The notes: generated by a model from the letters alone, not told the origin. Numbered from the stretch's first letter, positions 60,185-64,000 are shown. The stretch: 64,000 nucleotides of DNA from Anisus vortex (GCA_949126835.1 OX421495.1:6092011-6156010), one strand, 5' to 3'. Numbers and translations: made by a program.

Positions 60185-61129
60185 GAATGCAAATCCAATA
60201 TCGACAGAATTCCATCATGACTTGGATGTCACCGTTTCTTACCTCTTCTTGGCAGCCCAAGGCTATGGGGGGCTAAAATTAGCCTTTCTGTTGACGAGGC
60301 TATTTGCAATTTCGCTCCTCAACGGGCTAAGCCATTTAACGGTGAACTGGCCGATTGCCTTGACCAACACTTTTCTTTTTTGTGTGTGCGGTCTCTAATA
60401 ATATATGGGCCAGGGAGTCCTTTATTATTCTAAACCTCCAGTTTAAATTAGTGATTTAAAAAAAATCGATCTACAATTACAGTGTATTAATGCTCTGTTA
60501 GCATACAACATATGTTATTTCTATCAGAACTACCACAATAGGTGATGACTGAGACCTTGCAGGAGGATGAGCTGATCATATAGAAAGACAAAGGTCCAAT
60601 GAAGCCTTAACCCTTCCCGTTCCGACCTACTTCTATCTATGCTGCCTTCAGTTCCGCTATATACGTGCCCGGGACTGTAAGGGTTAACATGAGCCATGCA
60701 CAAAAAACGAGCACAAAACACTTCGTCTGGTGTTTACAGTTCCCCACTACATCTTCTCACTTCACCAAGCTCATCACAAAATAGCTTTTAATAGAACTTA
60801 AACCATCCCGGTGTTAATAAGTTCCCCTCATTATTGCCCACTCATAGTCGTACCTCTCCTGGTATAATAAAAACCACTTGTCTCATACAAGTAACGCTAA
60901 TTTATGTAATGTACACAACAAATGGTGGCAGCGAGCGGTTCTAATATTGCAGATTTGTGCGCACGTCTTCTGAGTGGGAGTTATGCGCGGAGCAAAAGCA
61001 GCCCCTTCAGGGTTAATGGATTTCTATGCTTACCGTTTAAAGGCATGGCTTGGTCCAGACTGCAGGCCAGTGGCTGTAACTGTTGCACTTCAGAGCAGGA
61101 GACTTGACCTCCAGTGGACGGGTCATTTT
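5406..61129 (-). CDS. PAS-domain transcription factor, HIF-alpha-like (eight exons, 5' end missing)
   Basis: Joined coding sequence 61129-61034, 51861-51380, 50910-50817, 42232-42144, 14582-14404, 13066-12960, 11603-11459, 8850-5406. Every intron is GT-AG and every junction keeps one frame open, giving 1544 residues plus a stop. PAS-A is about residues 155-250 and PAS-B about 296-397. PAS-B carries the signatures SRHDLSFHFIYCD, IGYEPSDLIGR, YYRFL, ATIVYD and VVCKNYVIS. From memory these fit HIF-alpha / Drosophila Sima better than CLOCK, AHR, SIM or NCOA. Family members bind E-box-like or RCGTG DNA as heterodimers with ARNT and act in the nucleus. The bHLH is not in the window and should lie in an upstream exon. 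The C-terminal tail of over 1100 residues is much longer than in HIF-alpha of most animals (total usually 700-900 residues, more in insects). The family call is good; the HIF orthology is an inference. Confidence 0.85.
8998..10192 (-). mobile_element. SINE family A copy with 19-fold internal expansion
   Basis: The left end (8998-9083) is the normal SINE tail and central body, and the right end (10130-10192) is the normal tRNA-like head. Between them a 57-bp unit, covering the B-box region and the sequence just after it, is repeated 19 times. A normal copy of the same family carries the unit once. The element sits in intron 7, its left end 150 bp from the acceptor of the last exon. Confidence 0.85.
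9084..10158. repeat. 57-bp minisatellite made from a SINE segment (19 copies)
   Basis: Unit length is 57 bp, with a 55-bp variant (GGACAAGACC in place of GGACTCAAGCCC) at copies 3, 8 and 15. Copies 5-11 and 12-18 share the same order of variants, so a seven-unit block of about 397 bp was itself duplicated. Each unit keeps a mutated B box (GGGCTTGAGTCC on the minus strand). Confidence 0.9.
10776..11149. repeat. 22-bp minisatellite, 17 identical copies
   Basis: Unit GTGTTTTCCCATCAACGGAG plus AG, 374 bp = 17 x 22, with no variation seen between copies. Because 22 is not a multiple of 3 and no stop occurs, all three forward frames stay open and create artefact ORFs. Confidence 0.97.
11459..11603 (-). 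CDS. Exon 7: PAS-B C-terminal half (PAC motif)
   Basis: Acceptor ATTTCTTTTCAG precedes 11603 and donor ATCAG|GTAAAC follows 11459. The exon is 145 nt (two bases, 47 codons, two bases) and encodes residues 350-396. It has KSDYYRFLSRTGQWVWL, then ATIVYDTTKKPQYVVCKNYV. Splicing to the last exon makes the strand end NYVIS, as in HIF and Sima. The PAC-type strands with 'YRFL...G..W' and 'ATIVY' are what favour HIF/Sima over CLOCK, whose corresponding strands read 'YYITYH'; I compare from memory only. Confidence 0.9.
11604..12959 (-). other. Intron 6 (1356 bp)
   Basis: Between the two PAS-B exons. It contains a possible tRNA-like SINE relic near 11760-11830, a C-run near 11979-11989 and AT-rich sequence; nothing coding. 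Confidence 0.85.
11755..11945 (+). mobile_element. Possible tRNA-like SINE relic of another family
   Basis: The segment has GCGGCAGAGCAC (A-box-like) and GAGTTCGGTTCC (B-box-like) about 35 bp apart, followed by non-tRNA sequence. It does not share the family A body. A weak call from promoter-box resemblance only. Confidence 0.3.
12960..13066 (-). CDS. Exon 6: PAS-B core
   Basis: Acceptor ACATTTCAG precedes 13066 and donor TTGC|GTGAGT follows 12960. The exon is 107 nt (one base, 35 codons, one base) and encodes residues 314-348: IINLIGYEPSDLIGRTAYQF, then HCPRDILICKQCHKL. The 'GYEP.DL.GR..Y.F' pattern is a hallmark of HIF-type PAS-B. Four Cys in this short exon (counting CPRDILICKQC) are unusual for the family and could matter for cofactor or redox behaviour, but this is only a suggestion. 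Confidence 0.9.
13067..14403 (-). other. Intron 5 (1337 bp)
   Basis: Nearly half is the 26-bp minisatellite at 13811-14378, which ends only about 25 bp from the donor of exon 5. The remainder is AT-rich without features. Confidence 0.85.
13811..14378. repeat. 26-bp minisatellite (about 22 degenerate copies)
   Basis: Consensus GTCCTTACATGTAATATGAA plus CACAGT. Copies vary by substitutions and 1-8 bp indels (e.g. TGTAAATATG forms at the right end), suggesting an older array than the 22-bp one. Confidence 0.9.
14404..14582 (-). CDS. Exon 5: inter-PAS linker and start of PAS-B
   Basis: Acceptor TTTCTTTCCCAG precedes 14582 and donor CCCAG|GTAAAG follows 14404. The exon is 179 nt (59 codons plus two bases) and encodes residues 254-312. 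It has the linker strand 'LVALCRPV', equal to the 'LVLICEPI' type strand of HIF, and then GNMFISRHDLSFHFIYCD, the first strands of PAS-B. The splice falls inside the codon for Arg-313, the Arg of 'YCD.R' that is conserved across HIF-like proteins. Confidence 0.9.
14717..14960 (+). mobile_element. Possible LINE reverse-transcriptase C-terminus relic
   Basis: A frame of about 75 codons ends at TAA (14958-14960) and has the 'RWNRLAEDLIK' pattern that follows the RT domain in many LINE ORF2 proteins ('.LWN.LP..I...'), then a charged tail. It is cut off upstream by a C-run. Family resemblance is judged by eye only. Confidence 0.35.
15599..15732. repeat. Degenerate 22-24-bp repeat
   Basis: Six loose copies of 'GCTTATAAAATCCACT.TTT' in a row. 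Confidence 0.6.
16255..16487. mobile_element. hAT-like MITE, family B
   Basis: Terminal repeats CAGCGGTTCCC / GAACCACTG (233 bp between the outer ends). Flanks TTGGTACA / CTGGTACT agree at six of eight positions, as for an aged 8-bp duplication. Internal sequence is related, in opposite orientation, to the shorter element at 32929-33065. No coding capacity. Confidence 0.6.
16995..17255 (-). mobile_element. tRNA-derived SINE, family A
   Basis: Head at the right (GCTCGGC..., B-box GGTTCGAATCC on the minus strand) and full body with the family landmarks. Near full-length, moderately diverged. Confidence 0.8.
17640..17841. mobile_element. hAT-like MITE, family C
   Basis: Ends GTCGGCAACCTA and AAGTTGCCGACC form terminal inverted repeats. 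The 8-bp flanks CTCTACAA (17632-17639) and CTCTGCAA (17842-17849) differ at one base. A C16/A-run junction lies inside. The right half matches the left end of the 1.5-kb element at 29756 in inverse orientation, so this looks like an internal-deletion derivative. Confidence 0.75.
18747..18875. repeat. 27-bp tandem repeat (five copies)
   Basis: Unit TTCAAGACCATCTAATTTGG plus TTTATAG; copies differ at a few bases. Confidence 0.75.
19684..19885 (+). mobile_element. tRNA-derived SINE, family A (internal deletion)
   Basis: Head at the left with B-box GGTTCGAATCC. The central 'CTACCCAGCTCTGATGGGTA' block is missing while the parts on both sides are present. Flanks resembling TCTTTACATTCGG / TCTTTTACATACGG suggest a target duplication. 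Confidence 0.75.
21175..21255. mobile_element. 73-bp TTAA-flanked mini-element, copy 1
   Basis: The 73 bp at 21179-21251 lie between TTAA (21175-21178) and TTAA (21252-21255). The ends ACCTTCC / GTAAGGG are near-inverted. The interior matches 60611-60683 almost base for base. Confidence 0.65.
21444..21879. mobile_element. piggyBac-like MITE, copy 1
   Basis: Perfect terminal inverted repeats AGACCAAGTGAACAGCTTTT (21448 onward) and its complement ending at 21875, with TTAA on each side. 428 bp, no coding capacity. Contains two CACGTG boxes in tandem GATTCAAAACACGTG units. A second copy lies at 62933-63389. Confidence 0.85.
25735..26931. repeat. 67-bp minisatellite (about 18 copies)
   Basis: Unit starts GAATGAAAGAAAATTAACTT and ends ATTAAATATCCAAAA. 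Variants at two sites (AGAAAATAG or AGCAAATAG; TAAGAAATG or TAACAAATG) run in blocks along the array, so spread of variants by local duplication is visible. A and T make up about 75%. Confidence 0.95.
27763..27912. repeat. Two-copy tandem duplication (~76 bp)
   Basis: The block beginning GAATTTTATCCTATCAGTTG is present twice, differing at a handful of bases. Confidence 0.85.
28932..28974. repeat. Poly(T) run of 43
   Basis: Uninterrupted T43. Other long homopolymers: A37 at 24995-25031 and a G run near 25338-25358. Confidence 0.95.
29108..29379 (-). mobile_element. tRNA-derived SINE, family A
   Basis: Full-length, head at the right with B-box GGGTTCGAATCC intact on the minus strand; tail 'GGGATACTTTACTT'. 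Confidence 0.85.
29466..29693 (-). other. Unassigned open, GC-richer segment (possible exon of unknown gene)
   Basis: After an acceptor-like TTTATTTCTCAG at 29694-29705 the minus strand stays open for about 75 codons to a stop at 29466, with a coding-like composition (VAAVFNSVSDVGI, TGGWEDKTTFNLTALL). A donor-like AAAG|GTTGTAG also occurs. It is not in phase with the PAS gene between exons 4 and 5. I recognise no family. It could be a chance frame or a pseudoexon. Confidence 0.2.
29756..31258. mobile_element. hAT-like transposon, non-autonomous, family C (1.5 kb)
   Basis: Terminal inverted repeats CAGGGGTCGTCAACCT / AGGTTGCTGACCCCTG, flanked by a perfect 8-bp duplication CCATAAAT (29748-29755 and 31259-31266). 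1503 bp. No intact transposase is seen; the interior is AT-rich with only short frames. This is the longest member of family C (also 17640, 44040 and 56555). Confidence 0.9.
31366..31600. repeat. 48-bp tandem repeat (five copies)
   Basis: Unit includes ATACTAGCGCCAGTAACATG and CACAAGAAGGTCGTAGAAAA; the last copy is diverged. Confidence 0.85.
32514..32758 (+). mobile_element. tRNA-derived SINE, family A
   Basis: Head 'TGTGGCCGAGCGACAGCGCG' present; the B-box is partly lost (GTACCGAATCCTGG, a short deletion removes GGTTCGA). Body and tail complete. Confidence 0.8.
32929..33065. mobile_element. hAT-like MITE, family B (short)
   Basis: Ends CGGCGGTTCAC / GGGAACCATTG; flanks GTTTTAAT / GTTTAAAT agree at seven of eight positions. 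137 bp. Its complement aligns with parts of 16255-16487. Confidence 0.6.
33098..33180. mobile_element. Single end of a further hAT-like element
   Basis: CAGGGGTCGGGAACCTATGG followed by CTCGCGAGCCAG is typical of hAT terminal sequence. I could not find the partner end nearby, so the limits are unknown. Confidence 0.4.
34078..34237 (+). mobile_element. tRNA-derived SINE, family A (5'-truncated)
   Basis: Begins within the head just before the B-box (GGGTTCGAATACTGG) and continues to the tail; an internal block is also missing. Confidence 0.7.
36065..36235 (+). mobile_element. Possible tRNA-derived SINE, other family
   Basis: A clear B-box AGGGTTCGAATCCAGG follows GGCACCGTGGTCTGGCGCT (A-box-like) by about 45 bp, then a body unlike family A. 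Confidence 0.4.
37380..37640. repeat. ACAC/ACAATGACA low-complexity array
   Basis: Imperfect repeats of 'ACACAAACACAATGACAAT'. It creates Cys/Tyr/Val-rich minus-strand frames that are artefacts. Confidence 0.85.
37950..38330. repeat. GATA-type microsatellite
   Basis: Degenerate (GATA)n with short insertions. Confidence 0.8.
39951..40144. mobile_element. hAT-like MITE, family D
   Basis: Ends CAGGAGTGTGCAACA / TGTTGCAAACCCTTG; 8-bp flanks GATTAAAG (39943-39950) and GATTACAG (40145-40152) differ at one base. 194 bp with interior GGGCCGC / CGGGCCGCC arms. Confidence 0.75.
40254..40842. mobile_element. hAT-like element, family E
   Basis: Ends CATAGGTGTCAAGC / GATTGACACCCTTG are inverted; the 8-bp flanks ATCTGGGA / ATTAGGTA agree only partly. 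Interior AT-rich, no transposase. Confidence 0.5.
40914..41378. mobile_element. Foldback (long inverted repeat) element
   Basis: The outer 37 bp (beginning CCATAGACTATAATATACAT) are perfectly inverted at 41342-41378. Inside, about 150 bp on the left arm still pairs imperfectly with the right arm (shared GAATTCCCGATTC, AAGTTCCGTTTTA). A half copy of the terminus recurs at about 41092. Confidence 0.8.
42144..42232 (-). CDS. Exon 4: end of PAS-A
   Basis: Acceptor TTGCTCTGAGCAG precedes 42232 and donor ACG|GTGAGT follows 42144. The exon is 89 nt (two bases plus 29 codons) and ends in phase 0. It encodes residues 225-253, including SRRMFYVGMKFCFQKAG and ending HKETGYT. This matches the 'R.FF.RMKC.L...G' segment that follows the first PAS core in bHLH-PAS proteins. 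Read in the other two frames or without splicing it makes no sense. Splice sites, phase and family pattern together give a firm call. The next intron, 27.5 kb, is by far the longest. Confidence 0.85.
42900..43320. repeat. TATC/TCTA microsatellite
   Basis: About 400 bp of (TATC)n mixed with TCTC. It keeps a Ser/Ile/Tyr/Leu-rich frame open (42831-43352), which is not a gene. Confidence 0.95.
44040..44844. mobile_element. hAT-like element, family C, with nested SINE
   Basis: The interior (e.g. TAGTGATGCCAAAC) and the right end (CCTTAGGTTGCCGACCCTTG) match the element at 29756-31258. A SINE occupies 44490-44752. The left terminus was not found, so the true start may be earlier. Confidence 0.6.
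44490..44752 (-). mobile_element. tRNA-derived SINE, family A
   Basis: Head at the right, B-box GGGTTCGAATCT on the minus strand; body complete. Inserted in a family C hAT-like element, so it is younger than that element. Confidence 0.8.
45404..45750 (-). mobile_element. LINE ORF2 C-terminus relic
   Basis: Minus-strand frame 45738-45526 includes LLEIPCLEGHRKSTLGVRSF and 'APSRWNGLPETLKN', the pattern found after the RT domain of many LINE proteins. The flank TTTATATAGCGCCTCAAGC follows it, possibly its 3' UTR. Not intact. Confidence 0.45.
45942..46312. mobile_element. hAT-like MITE, family F
   Basis: Ends CAGGGTTCTCACA / TGTGTGAGAACCCTG form clean inverted repeats; AAGAAC directly abuts both ends. 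371 bp, with repeated TTCCAGGCT / TTCCAGACTT motifs inside. Confidence 0.7.
48237..48506. repeat. 30-bp minisatellite (nine copies)
   Basis: Unit GGCCACTATTGGGGGAAAAC plus TGGAGAAAGA. Being 30 bp, it keeps frames open on both strands (plus-strand frame 48056-48541 with period GGKLEKEATI). No start context, splice support or conservation evidence is visible. Confidence 0.9.
49512..49788 (-). mobile_element. tRNA-derived SINE, family A
   Basis: Full-length, head at the right (CGGTGGCCGAGCC), with several one-base insertions in the B-box (GGTTTCGAAATCC). Confidence 0.85.
50620..50690. repeat. GA-rich simple repeat
   Basis: (GA)n and GAAAGA units about 170 bp upstream (in plus coordinates, left) of exon 3's donor. 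Confidence 0.85.
50817..50910 (-). CDS. Exon 3: PAS-A, second part
   Basis: Acceptor TTTTTTCCAG precedes 50910 and donor CTG|GTAAGT follows 50817. The exon is 94 nt (31 codons plus one base) and is too short to show as a conventional ORF. It encodes residues 193-223: VNMLGQNIQEYIHPKDVPDF followed by VSHLKDKGVSS. This is the PAS-A helix region; the 'IHPKD' corresponds to the 'HP.DH' of HIF, SIM and AHR proteins, with the usual His after Asp replaced by Val. It lies 469 bp from exon 2, the shortest intron of the gene. Confidence 0.85.
50911..51379 (-). other. Intron 2 (469 bp)
   Basis: Short intron inside PAS-A. It has homopolymer runs of A (51014-51025) and G (51208-51219) and nothing else. 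Confidence 0.85.
51380..51861 (-). CDS. Exon 2: acidic linker and first half of PAS-A
   Basis: Acceptor CCCAACAG precedes 51861 and donor CAG|GTGAG follows 51380. The exon is 482 nt (two bases plus 160 codons) and ends in phase 0. It encodes residues 33-192: an acidic stretch (DVDLEEDAAEDF), a charged segment around residues 86-100 (RLEKQRRYRQGLERG), a Gly/Ser/acidic linker, then the start of PAS-A from about residue 155 (LMLEAAQGFVVM, ILYVSENVHQHLGHDQ). The pattern of alpha-class bHLH-PAS proteins, 'L.AL.GF...V..G.I.YVS..V..YLG', is clearly visible. A Met codon at 51769 lies in frame, but the exon is open upstream to the splice acceptor, so that Met is probably not the start. Confidence 0.85.
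52535..52915. repeat. Degenerate ~43-bp minisatellite
   Basis: About eight loose copies of 'GGTGTGGCTGAAATTTAAAC' and 'TAGTGTCATGGAAATTTGAT'. Confidence 0.75.
53628..54115 (-). mobile_element. RTE/CR1-type LINE fragment (ORF2 C-terminus and 3' end)
   Basis: The minus strand reads 'MYKTIIRPLVMYSSETWTM', 'RKVLRRIYG', one in-frame TGA, then 'LYEDPTVVAEIKKGRLRWAG', 'HLERM' and a Trp/Arg-rich end (RDRPEWKEVVEQ). This is the usual post-RT C-terminus of RTE-like LINEs. It stops at a (GGAT)n tract (53629-53647), the tail type found on such elements. Only the 3' 490 bp is present. Confidence 0.85.
54473..54713 (+). mobile_element. tRNA-derived SINE, family A (5'-truncated, perfect target duplication)
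   Basis: Starts inside the head shortly before the B-box and runs to the tail. The flanks ACTATCTGGATA at 54461-54472 and 54714-54725 are identical 12-mers. Confidence 0.9.
55080..55320. repeat. Polypyrimidine (CT)n tract
   Basis: TCTC/TTCC-rich on the plus strand, with a C16 run and (CA)n just after it near 55335-55361. Confidence 0.85.
55790..55966 (+). mobile_element. Possible LINE C-terminus relic
   Basis: Plus frame contains 'YRFFLVSIGLRLWNGLPELV', the same '.LWNGLP' pattern seen at 45404-45750, ending at TAG. Confidence 0.35.
56555..57051. mobile_element. hAT-like MITE, family C, with nested SINE
   Basis: Ends CAGGGCTCGGCAAGCT / AGGTTGCCGAGCACAG are inverted; flanks TTTTAGAC / GTTTACAC agree at six of eight. 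Interior 'GTTGACATTCAGGCTGTTGG' matches 17640-17841. Without the SINE it would be about 220 bp. Confidence 0.8.
56638..56900 (+). mobile_element. tRNA-derived SINE, family A (full length, reference copy)
   Basis: Starts CATGGGGCACGGTAGCCGAG with A-box TAGCCGAGCGG and B-box GGGTTCGAATCC both intact, and ends GACGGGTACTTTACTTTTTT. A 12-bp duplication ACTCGGAAGACC lies at 56626-56637 and 56901-56912. This copy defines family A and is nested in a family C MITE. Confidence 0.95.
58213..58563. repeat. ~41-bp minisatellite rich in CACGT
   Basis: About 8.5 copies of GTCACGTCCATGAATGTATT plus TTGTGCGATTAGGTGCACGTA. I count 13 CACGT pentamers (ACGTG on the other strand). Confidence 0.9.
59110..59351 (-). 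mobile_element. tRNA-derived SINE, family A
   Basis: The B-box GGGTTCGAATTT is present on the minus strand, but about 30 bp between it and the 5' end of the head are deleted. Flanks AATATGCTATGT / AATATGATATGT match at 11 of 12 positions. Confidence 0.85.
60053..60181. repeat. GA-rich simple repeat
   Basis: AAAGAAAGAAGG grading into (GA)n; source of Ser/Leu-rich and Arg/Glu-rich artefact frames. Confidence 0.9.
60607..60687. mobile_element. 73-bp TTAA-flanked mini-element, copy 2
   Basis: 73 bp at 60611-60683 between TTAA (60607-60610) and TTAA (60684-60687); ends CCCTTCCC / GTAAGGG. Interior matches 21179-21251. Confidence 0.65.
61034..61129 (-). CDS. Exon 1 in window (N-terminal linker)
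   Basis: Acceptor TTTCTTTCAG lies just before 61129 and donor ACG|GTAAGC just after 61034. The exon is 96 nt: two bases finishing a codon, 31 codons, and one base (G) left over. That G joins AT at the start of the next exon to make GAT (Asp), so the phase fits. It encodes residues 1-31 (NDPSTGGQVS... to ...QAMPLN), rich in Gln and Leu, with no domain I recognise. Because it begins in mid-codon, at least one more coding exon lies upstream, beyond position 64000 or unrecognised in 61130-64000. The phase match is the main reason to assign it to this gene. Confidence 0.6.
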
Positions 61130-61869
61130 CTGAAAGAAAAGAACGAAGAAATAAGCAACAGATCTTCAATAAGGGTTACAACGACCTATCAACACACGGT
61201 TACATATGCTAGTTTCCATGGATACGATACGACTCTGCCAGAGCAATATATAAACACTTTTAAGATAGAATGCATTAACAAATTCTGGATAATTAGTTAA
61301 CAAAATGAAAACGTATTAAAAAATGCTGCCAACAAAACACTTGATGAAGAAGAAATACTTTCTGGAATAAAGACAAACACACACACACACACACAAAAAC
61401 TCAAACATTAACAAACATTACTGATTTGGCTTATACGTCAATGCTGAGTGTCTCAACTGCACTCAACCATATACTTGTACTAATTTATTTCACTCTACTT
61501 GAACTTTATACCCGACTGCTTGCTTTTGTTCATTACCTAAAACTTTTTTTTATTAGTATTACCAAAGCAAACAAAAAAAAAAGGCAACACCTTAAGAAAA
61601 TGTACAAGTTCTTGAAACTCTCCCAGAGTTATTTCCCATGGGTTAATTATATTAGTTTCCCCTGCCTGGAAGTGACGCGTAAAGTTGCTACTAGCGTCAT
61701 CATTCTGACAGCTCACGAGAAGTGCCTTACAACAAAATTACACAAAACCCACTTCTAGTTCTAGTTAGAAAATACCAGAAAAAAACAAAACAAAAAAATA
61801 CAAAAAAACAACAAACAATTGTAAAAACGTAAAGTTAAAAGGTACGTAAGACTGTTATGTAATGTCACT

Positions 61870-62505
61870 TTCGATGCTGTAAATATTACATTCCAGAGCT
61901 ATAGATATTAAGAGAAATGTCAATTTCAAAGTTGTAAATATTAACAGTGAAGTCAATTTCAAAGTTGTAAATATTAACAGTTAAGTCAATTTCAAAGTTG
62001 TAAAATTTAATATTAACAGTGAAGTCAATTACAAAGTCGTAAATATTAACAGTGAAGTCAATTACAAAGTCGTAAATATTAACAGTGAAGTCAATTACAT
62101 AGTCGTAAATATTAACAGTGAAGTCAATTACAAAGTCGTAAATATTAACAGTGAAGTCAATTACAAAGTCGTAAATATTAACAGTGAAGTCAATTACATA
62201 GTCGTAAATATTAACAGTGAAGTCAATTACAAAGTCGTAAATATTAACAGTGAAGTCAATTACAAAGTCGTAAATATTAACAGTGAAGTCAATTACATAG
62301 TCGTAAATATTAACAGTGAAGTCAATTACAAAGTCGTAAATATTAACAGTGAAGTCAATTACATAGTCGTAAATATTAACAGTGAAGTCAATTACATAGT
62401 CGTAAATATTAACAGTGAAGTCAATTTCAAAGTTGTAAATATTAACAGTAAAGTCATTTACAAAGTCGTAAATATTACTAGTGTTAAAAGTGTTAAGTCA
62501 ATTAC
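61870..62505. repeat. 33-bp minisatellite (about 19 copies)
   Basis: Unit AATATTAACAGTGAAGTCAA plus TTACAAAGTCGTA; two alternating variants (ACAAAGTCG and ACATAGTCG), with diverged TTTCAAAGTTG copies at both ends. Confidence 0.95.
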
Positions 62506-62932
62506 AAATGGTTATAACAACTGTCAGGGGTGAACACAGAAGTCATATTTACACTCTGAATGCTGCTCACGCAAAATGAAAAAAACAACAACATTATCTA
62601 AGTTAAACCTGACATTGATTTCCCTTGTCCCAAAGAAACATGAGGGTTCGTTAGAACTTAGAAAAAGGGGGGGGGGGGGTCGATCGCAGAGAAGGCTTGA
62701 TGAGAAATTATTGTCAACAGGAAATCCCAATTAAGTTTATCGAGAATTTGTTGGCGGCTCGGTCTGCTGTTTGTTTTAATTAAAAAAGGGGGAAACGTGT
62801 TGAACATAAATTTGATTACGGTAACATTTGAAAGGGTAGATAAATTAATTACAGGCAGGAAGACGAAAAAATTTTCCAAGCAATATGTTTAGAAAAAAAA
62901 ATAATTTATAAGTACCCGCATTAAAATGCTCT

Positions 62933-63389
62933 TTAAAGACCAAGTGAAGAGGTTTTTCTCAAAGGAACGAGATTTGGAATAGCCTCATACGGCAGTGACG
63001 TATCACAAGGGAAATAAATAAATAAAAATAGACGCTATAAATCTATATTTAACCATTTTGTTAAAAATAAGAACCGGGAAAAGATTCAAAACATGTGGCA
63101 ATAGATTCAAAACACGTGACAATATTCATTTTTCCTAGTCGGAATCCTTTATGTTACGTCACTTTCCTATATTGCCGGAAATAAAAACATCTCAAATGGC
63201 TACGAGATTTGGAGTAATCTTCCGAAAAACACACACATTTAAGTGCAAATATTGAACTAATTACTTAAAATGTATCTTTGATATTTTGTATAAATGTTTT
63301 TTTTAACATTCAGATACTGAATACACTATTTACTATCAAAATCAAATGTTAACTCAATTTTGATAAAAAGCTCTTCACTTGGTCTTTAA
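62933..63389. mobile_element. piggyBac-like MITE, copy 2
   Basis: TTAA (62933-62936) and TTAA (63386-63389) flank 449 bp with inverted ends AGACCAAGTGAAGAG / CTCTTCACTTGGTCT. Interior matches 21448-21875 throughout. Confidence 0.85.
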
Positions 63390-63436
63390 AAAAGTCCTAG
63401 AAAAAAATAATTTCCGAGGTGTATATTCGCTATAAT

Positions 63437-63750
63437 CAAAGACTATATTAAGATGGACCGCTTGTTCTATTTTTAGAGCTTATATGTTCTTGTTTCAGTG
63501 TGCAGCCAATTACGCTGGTTTCCGCTGTATACACCTTTCTATTTTAAAATTCAATGGAGAAAATCATAGCGATTAAATAAAGCGGAAGTGAACAATACAA
63601 ACGGGAATCGGGAATTCCATTGAGACAATCATAGCGATTAAATTAAACGAAAGTTTACAATACAAAAGGGAATCGGGAATTCCGAAAAGAAGTCATTCGA
63701 GTCATCAAATGGCAGAAATATTAAAGCGAGCGTTTCATGTTATAGACTTT
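63437..63750. mobile_element. Relative of the foldback element
   Basis: Shares GATGGACCGCTTG, AATCATAGCGATTAAAT and GAATCGGGAATTCC with 40914-41378. Ends CAAAGACTATA.. / ..TATAGACTTTTC are weakly inverted. It contains an internal duplication of the AATCATAGCGATTAAA...GGGAATTCC block. Confidence 0.65.
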
Positions 63751-64000
63751 TCTATGATAAAGCATTGCCAAAAAAAAAAAATCTATGAAAATGTCCCTAA
63801 ACACCATTCTGTAAACATCCCAAATGTGTACGTTATACTTTTCTCAGATTTCTATTTGGGTGTAGACGTATTCTAACGAGGCTGTTTAGAATCGCCTTTC
63901 CATTTTGCTCTCAAAGTCAGTTCCATACAACAACAACAAACTGAAGTGACTCAAATCAAAGGCCATCATCATGCACATAAAACCCCCCAGAACATTTCTC

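Larger units (their letters stand above)
51862..61033 (-). other. Intron 1 of the window (9172 bp)
   Basis: Holds a degenerate ~43-bp array (52535-52915), an RTE-like LINE fragment (53628-54115), SINEs (54473, 56638, 59110), a hAT-like MITE (56555), a CACGT-rich 41-bp array (58213-58563), pyrimidine and GA tracts, and a 73-bp TTAA element (60611). A possible 30-nt microexon is discussed in the findings. Confidence 0.7.
61130..64000 (-). other. Upstream intron sequence (partial)
   Basis: Upstream of the first visible exon. It contains a 33-bp array (61870-62505), a piggyBac-like MITE (62933-63389) and a relative of the foldback element (63437-63750). No bHLH-coding exon is recognisable in it. 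Confidence 0.5.

Noticed and set aside
59618..60276. Ser/Leu-rich and Arg/Glu-rich ORFs on both strands
   Set aside because: They follow the (GA)n tract; only the donor-like site at 60243 was kept as a microexon candidate.

Overview
The window is eukaryotic nuclear DNA. It is AT-rich, has GT-AG introns up to 27.5 kb, and is full of tRNA-derived SINEs, cut-and-paste transposon remnants and minisatellites. The only gene I can support contains a PAS-A / PAS-B transcription factor related to arthropod and vertebrate HIF-alpha. An invertebrate is likely; a gastropod mollusc is my guess from the overall repeat character, and nothing seen proves it.

One minus-strand gene fills almost the whole window. 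I rebuilt eight coding exons by matching splice sites and codon phase: 61129-61034, 51861-51380, 50910-50817, 42232-42144, 14582-14404, 13066-12960, 11603-11459 and 8850-5406 (stop codon at 5408-5406). All seven junctions keep the frame open and give 1544 residues. The first visible exon begins in mid-codon, so the start codon and the expected bHLH exon(s) lie beyond the right edge. PAS-A is encoded by exons 2-4, PAS-B by exons 5-7, and a 1147-residue Ser-rich tail by the last exon. Residue numbers below count from the first complete codon of exon 1.

Layout by region. 1-5405: downstream flank or 3' UTR, AT-rich, with one SINE. 5406-8850: last exon. 8851-11458: intron 7, holding a SINE whose B-box segment has expanded to 19 copies and a perfect 17-copy 22-bp array. 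11459-14582: PAS-B exons separated by short introns, one with a 26-bp array. 14583-42143: the 27.5-kb intron 4, with several SINEs, hAT-like and piggyBac-like elements, a foldback element and a 67-bp array. 42144-51861: exons 4, 3 and 2 and intron 3. 51862-61033: intron 1, with an RTE-type LINE fragment, SINEs (one nested in a hAT-like MITE with a clear target duplication) and a 41-bp array dense in CACGT. 61034-64000: exon 1 and upstream intron, with a 33-bp array and a second piggyBac-like MITE.

Most long open frames in the window come from simple or tandem repeats and are not genes. The most interesting signals are the HIF-like factor with no canonical LxxLAP hydroxylation motif, the SINE that turned into a satellite, the CACGT-rich array inside a HIF-like gene, and families of MITEs that can be paired within the window.
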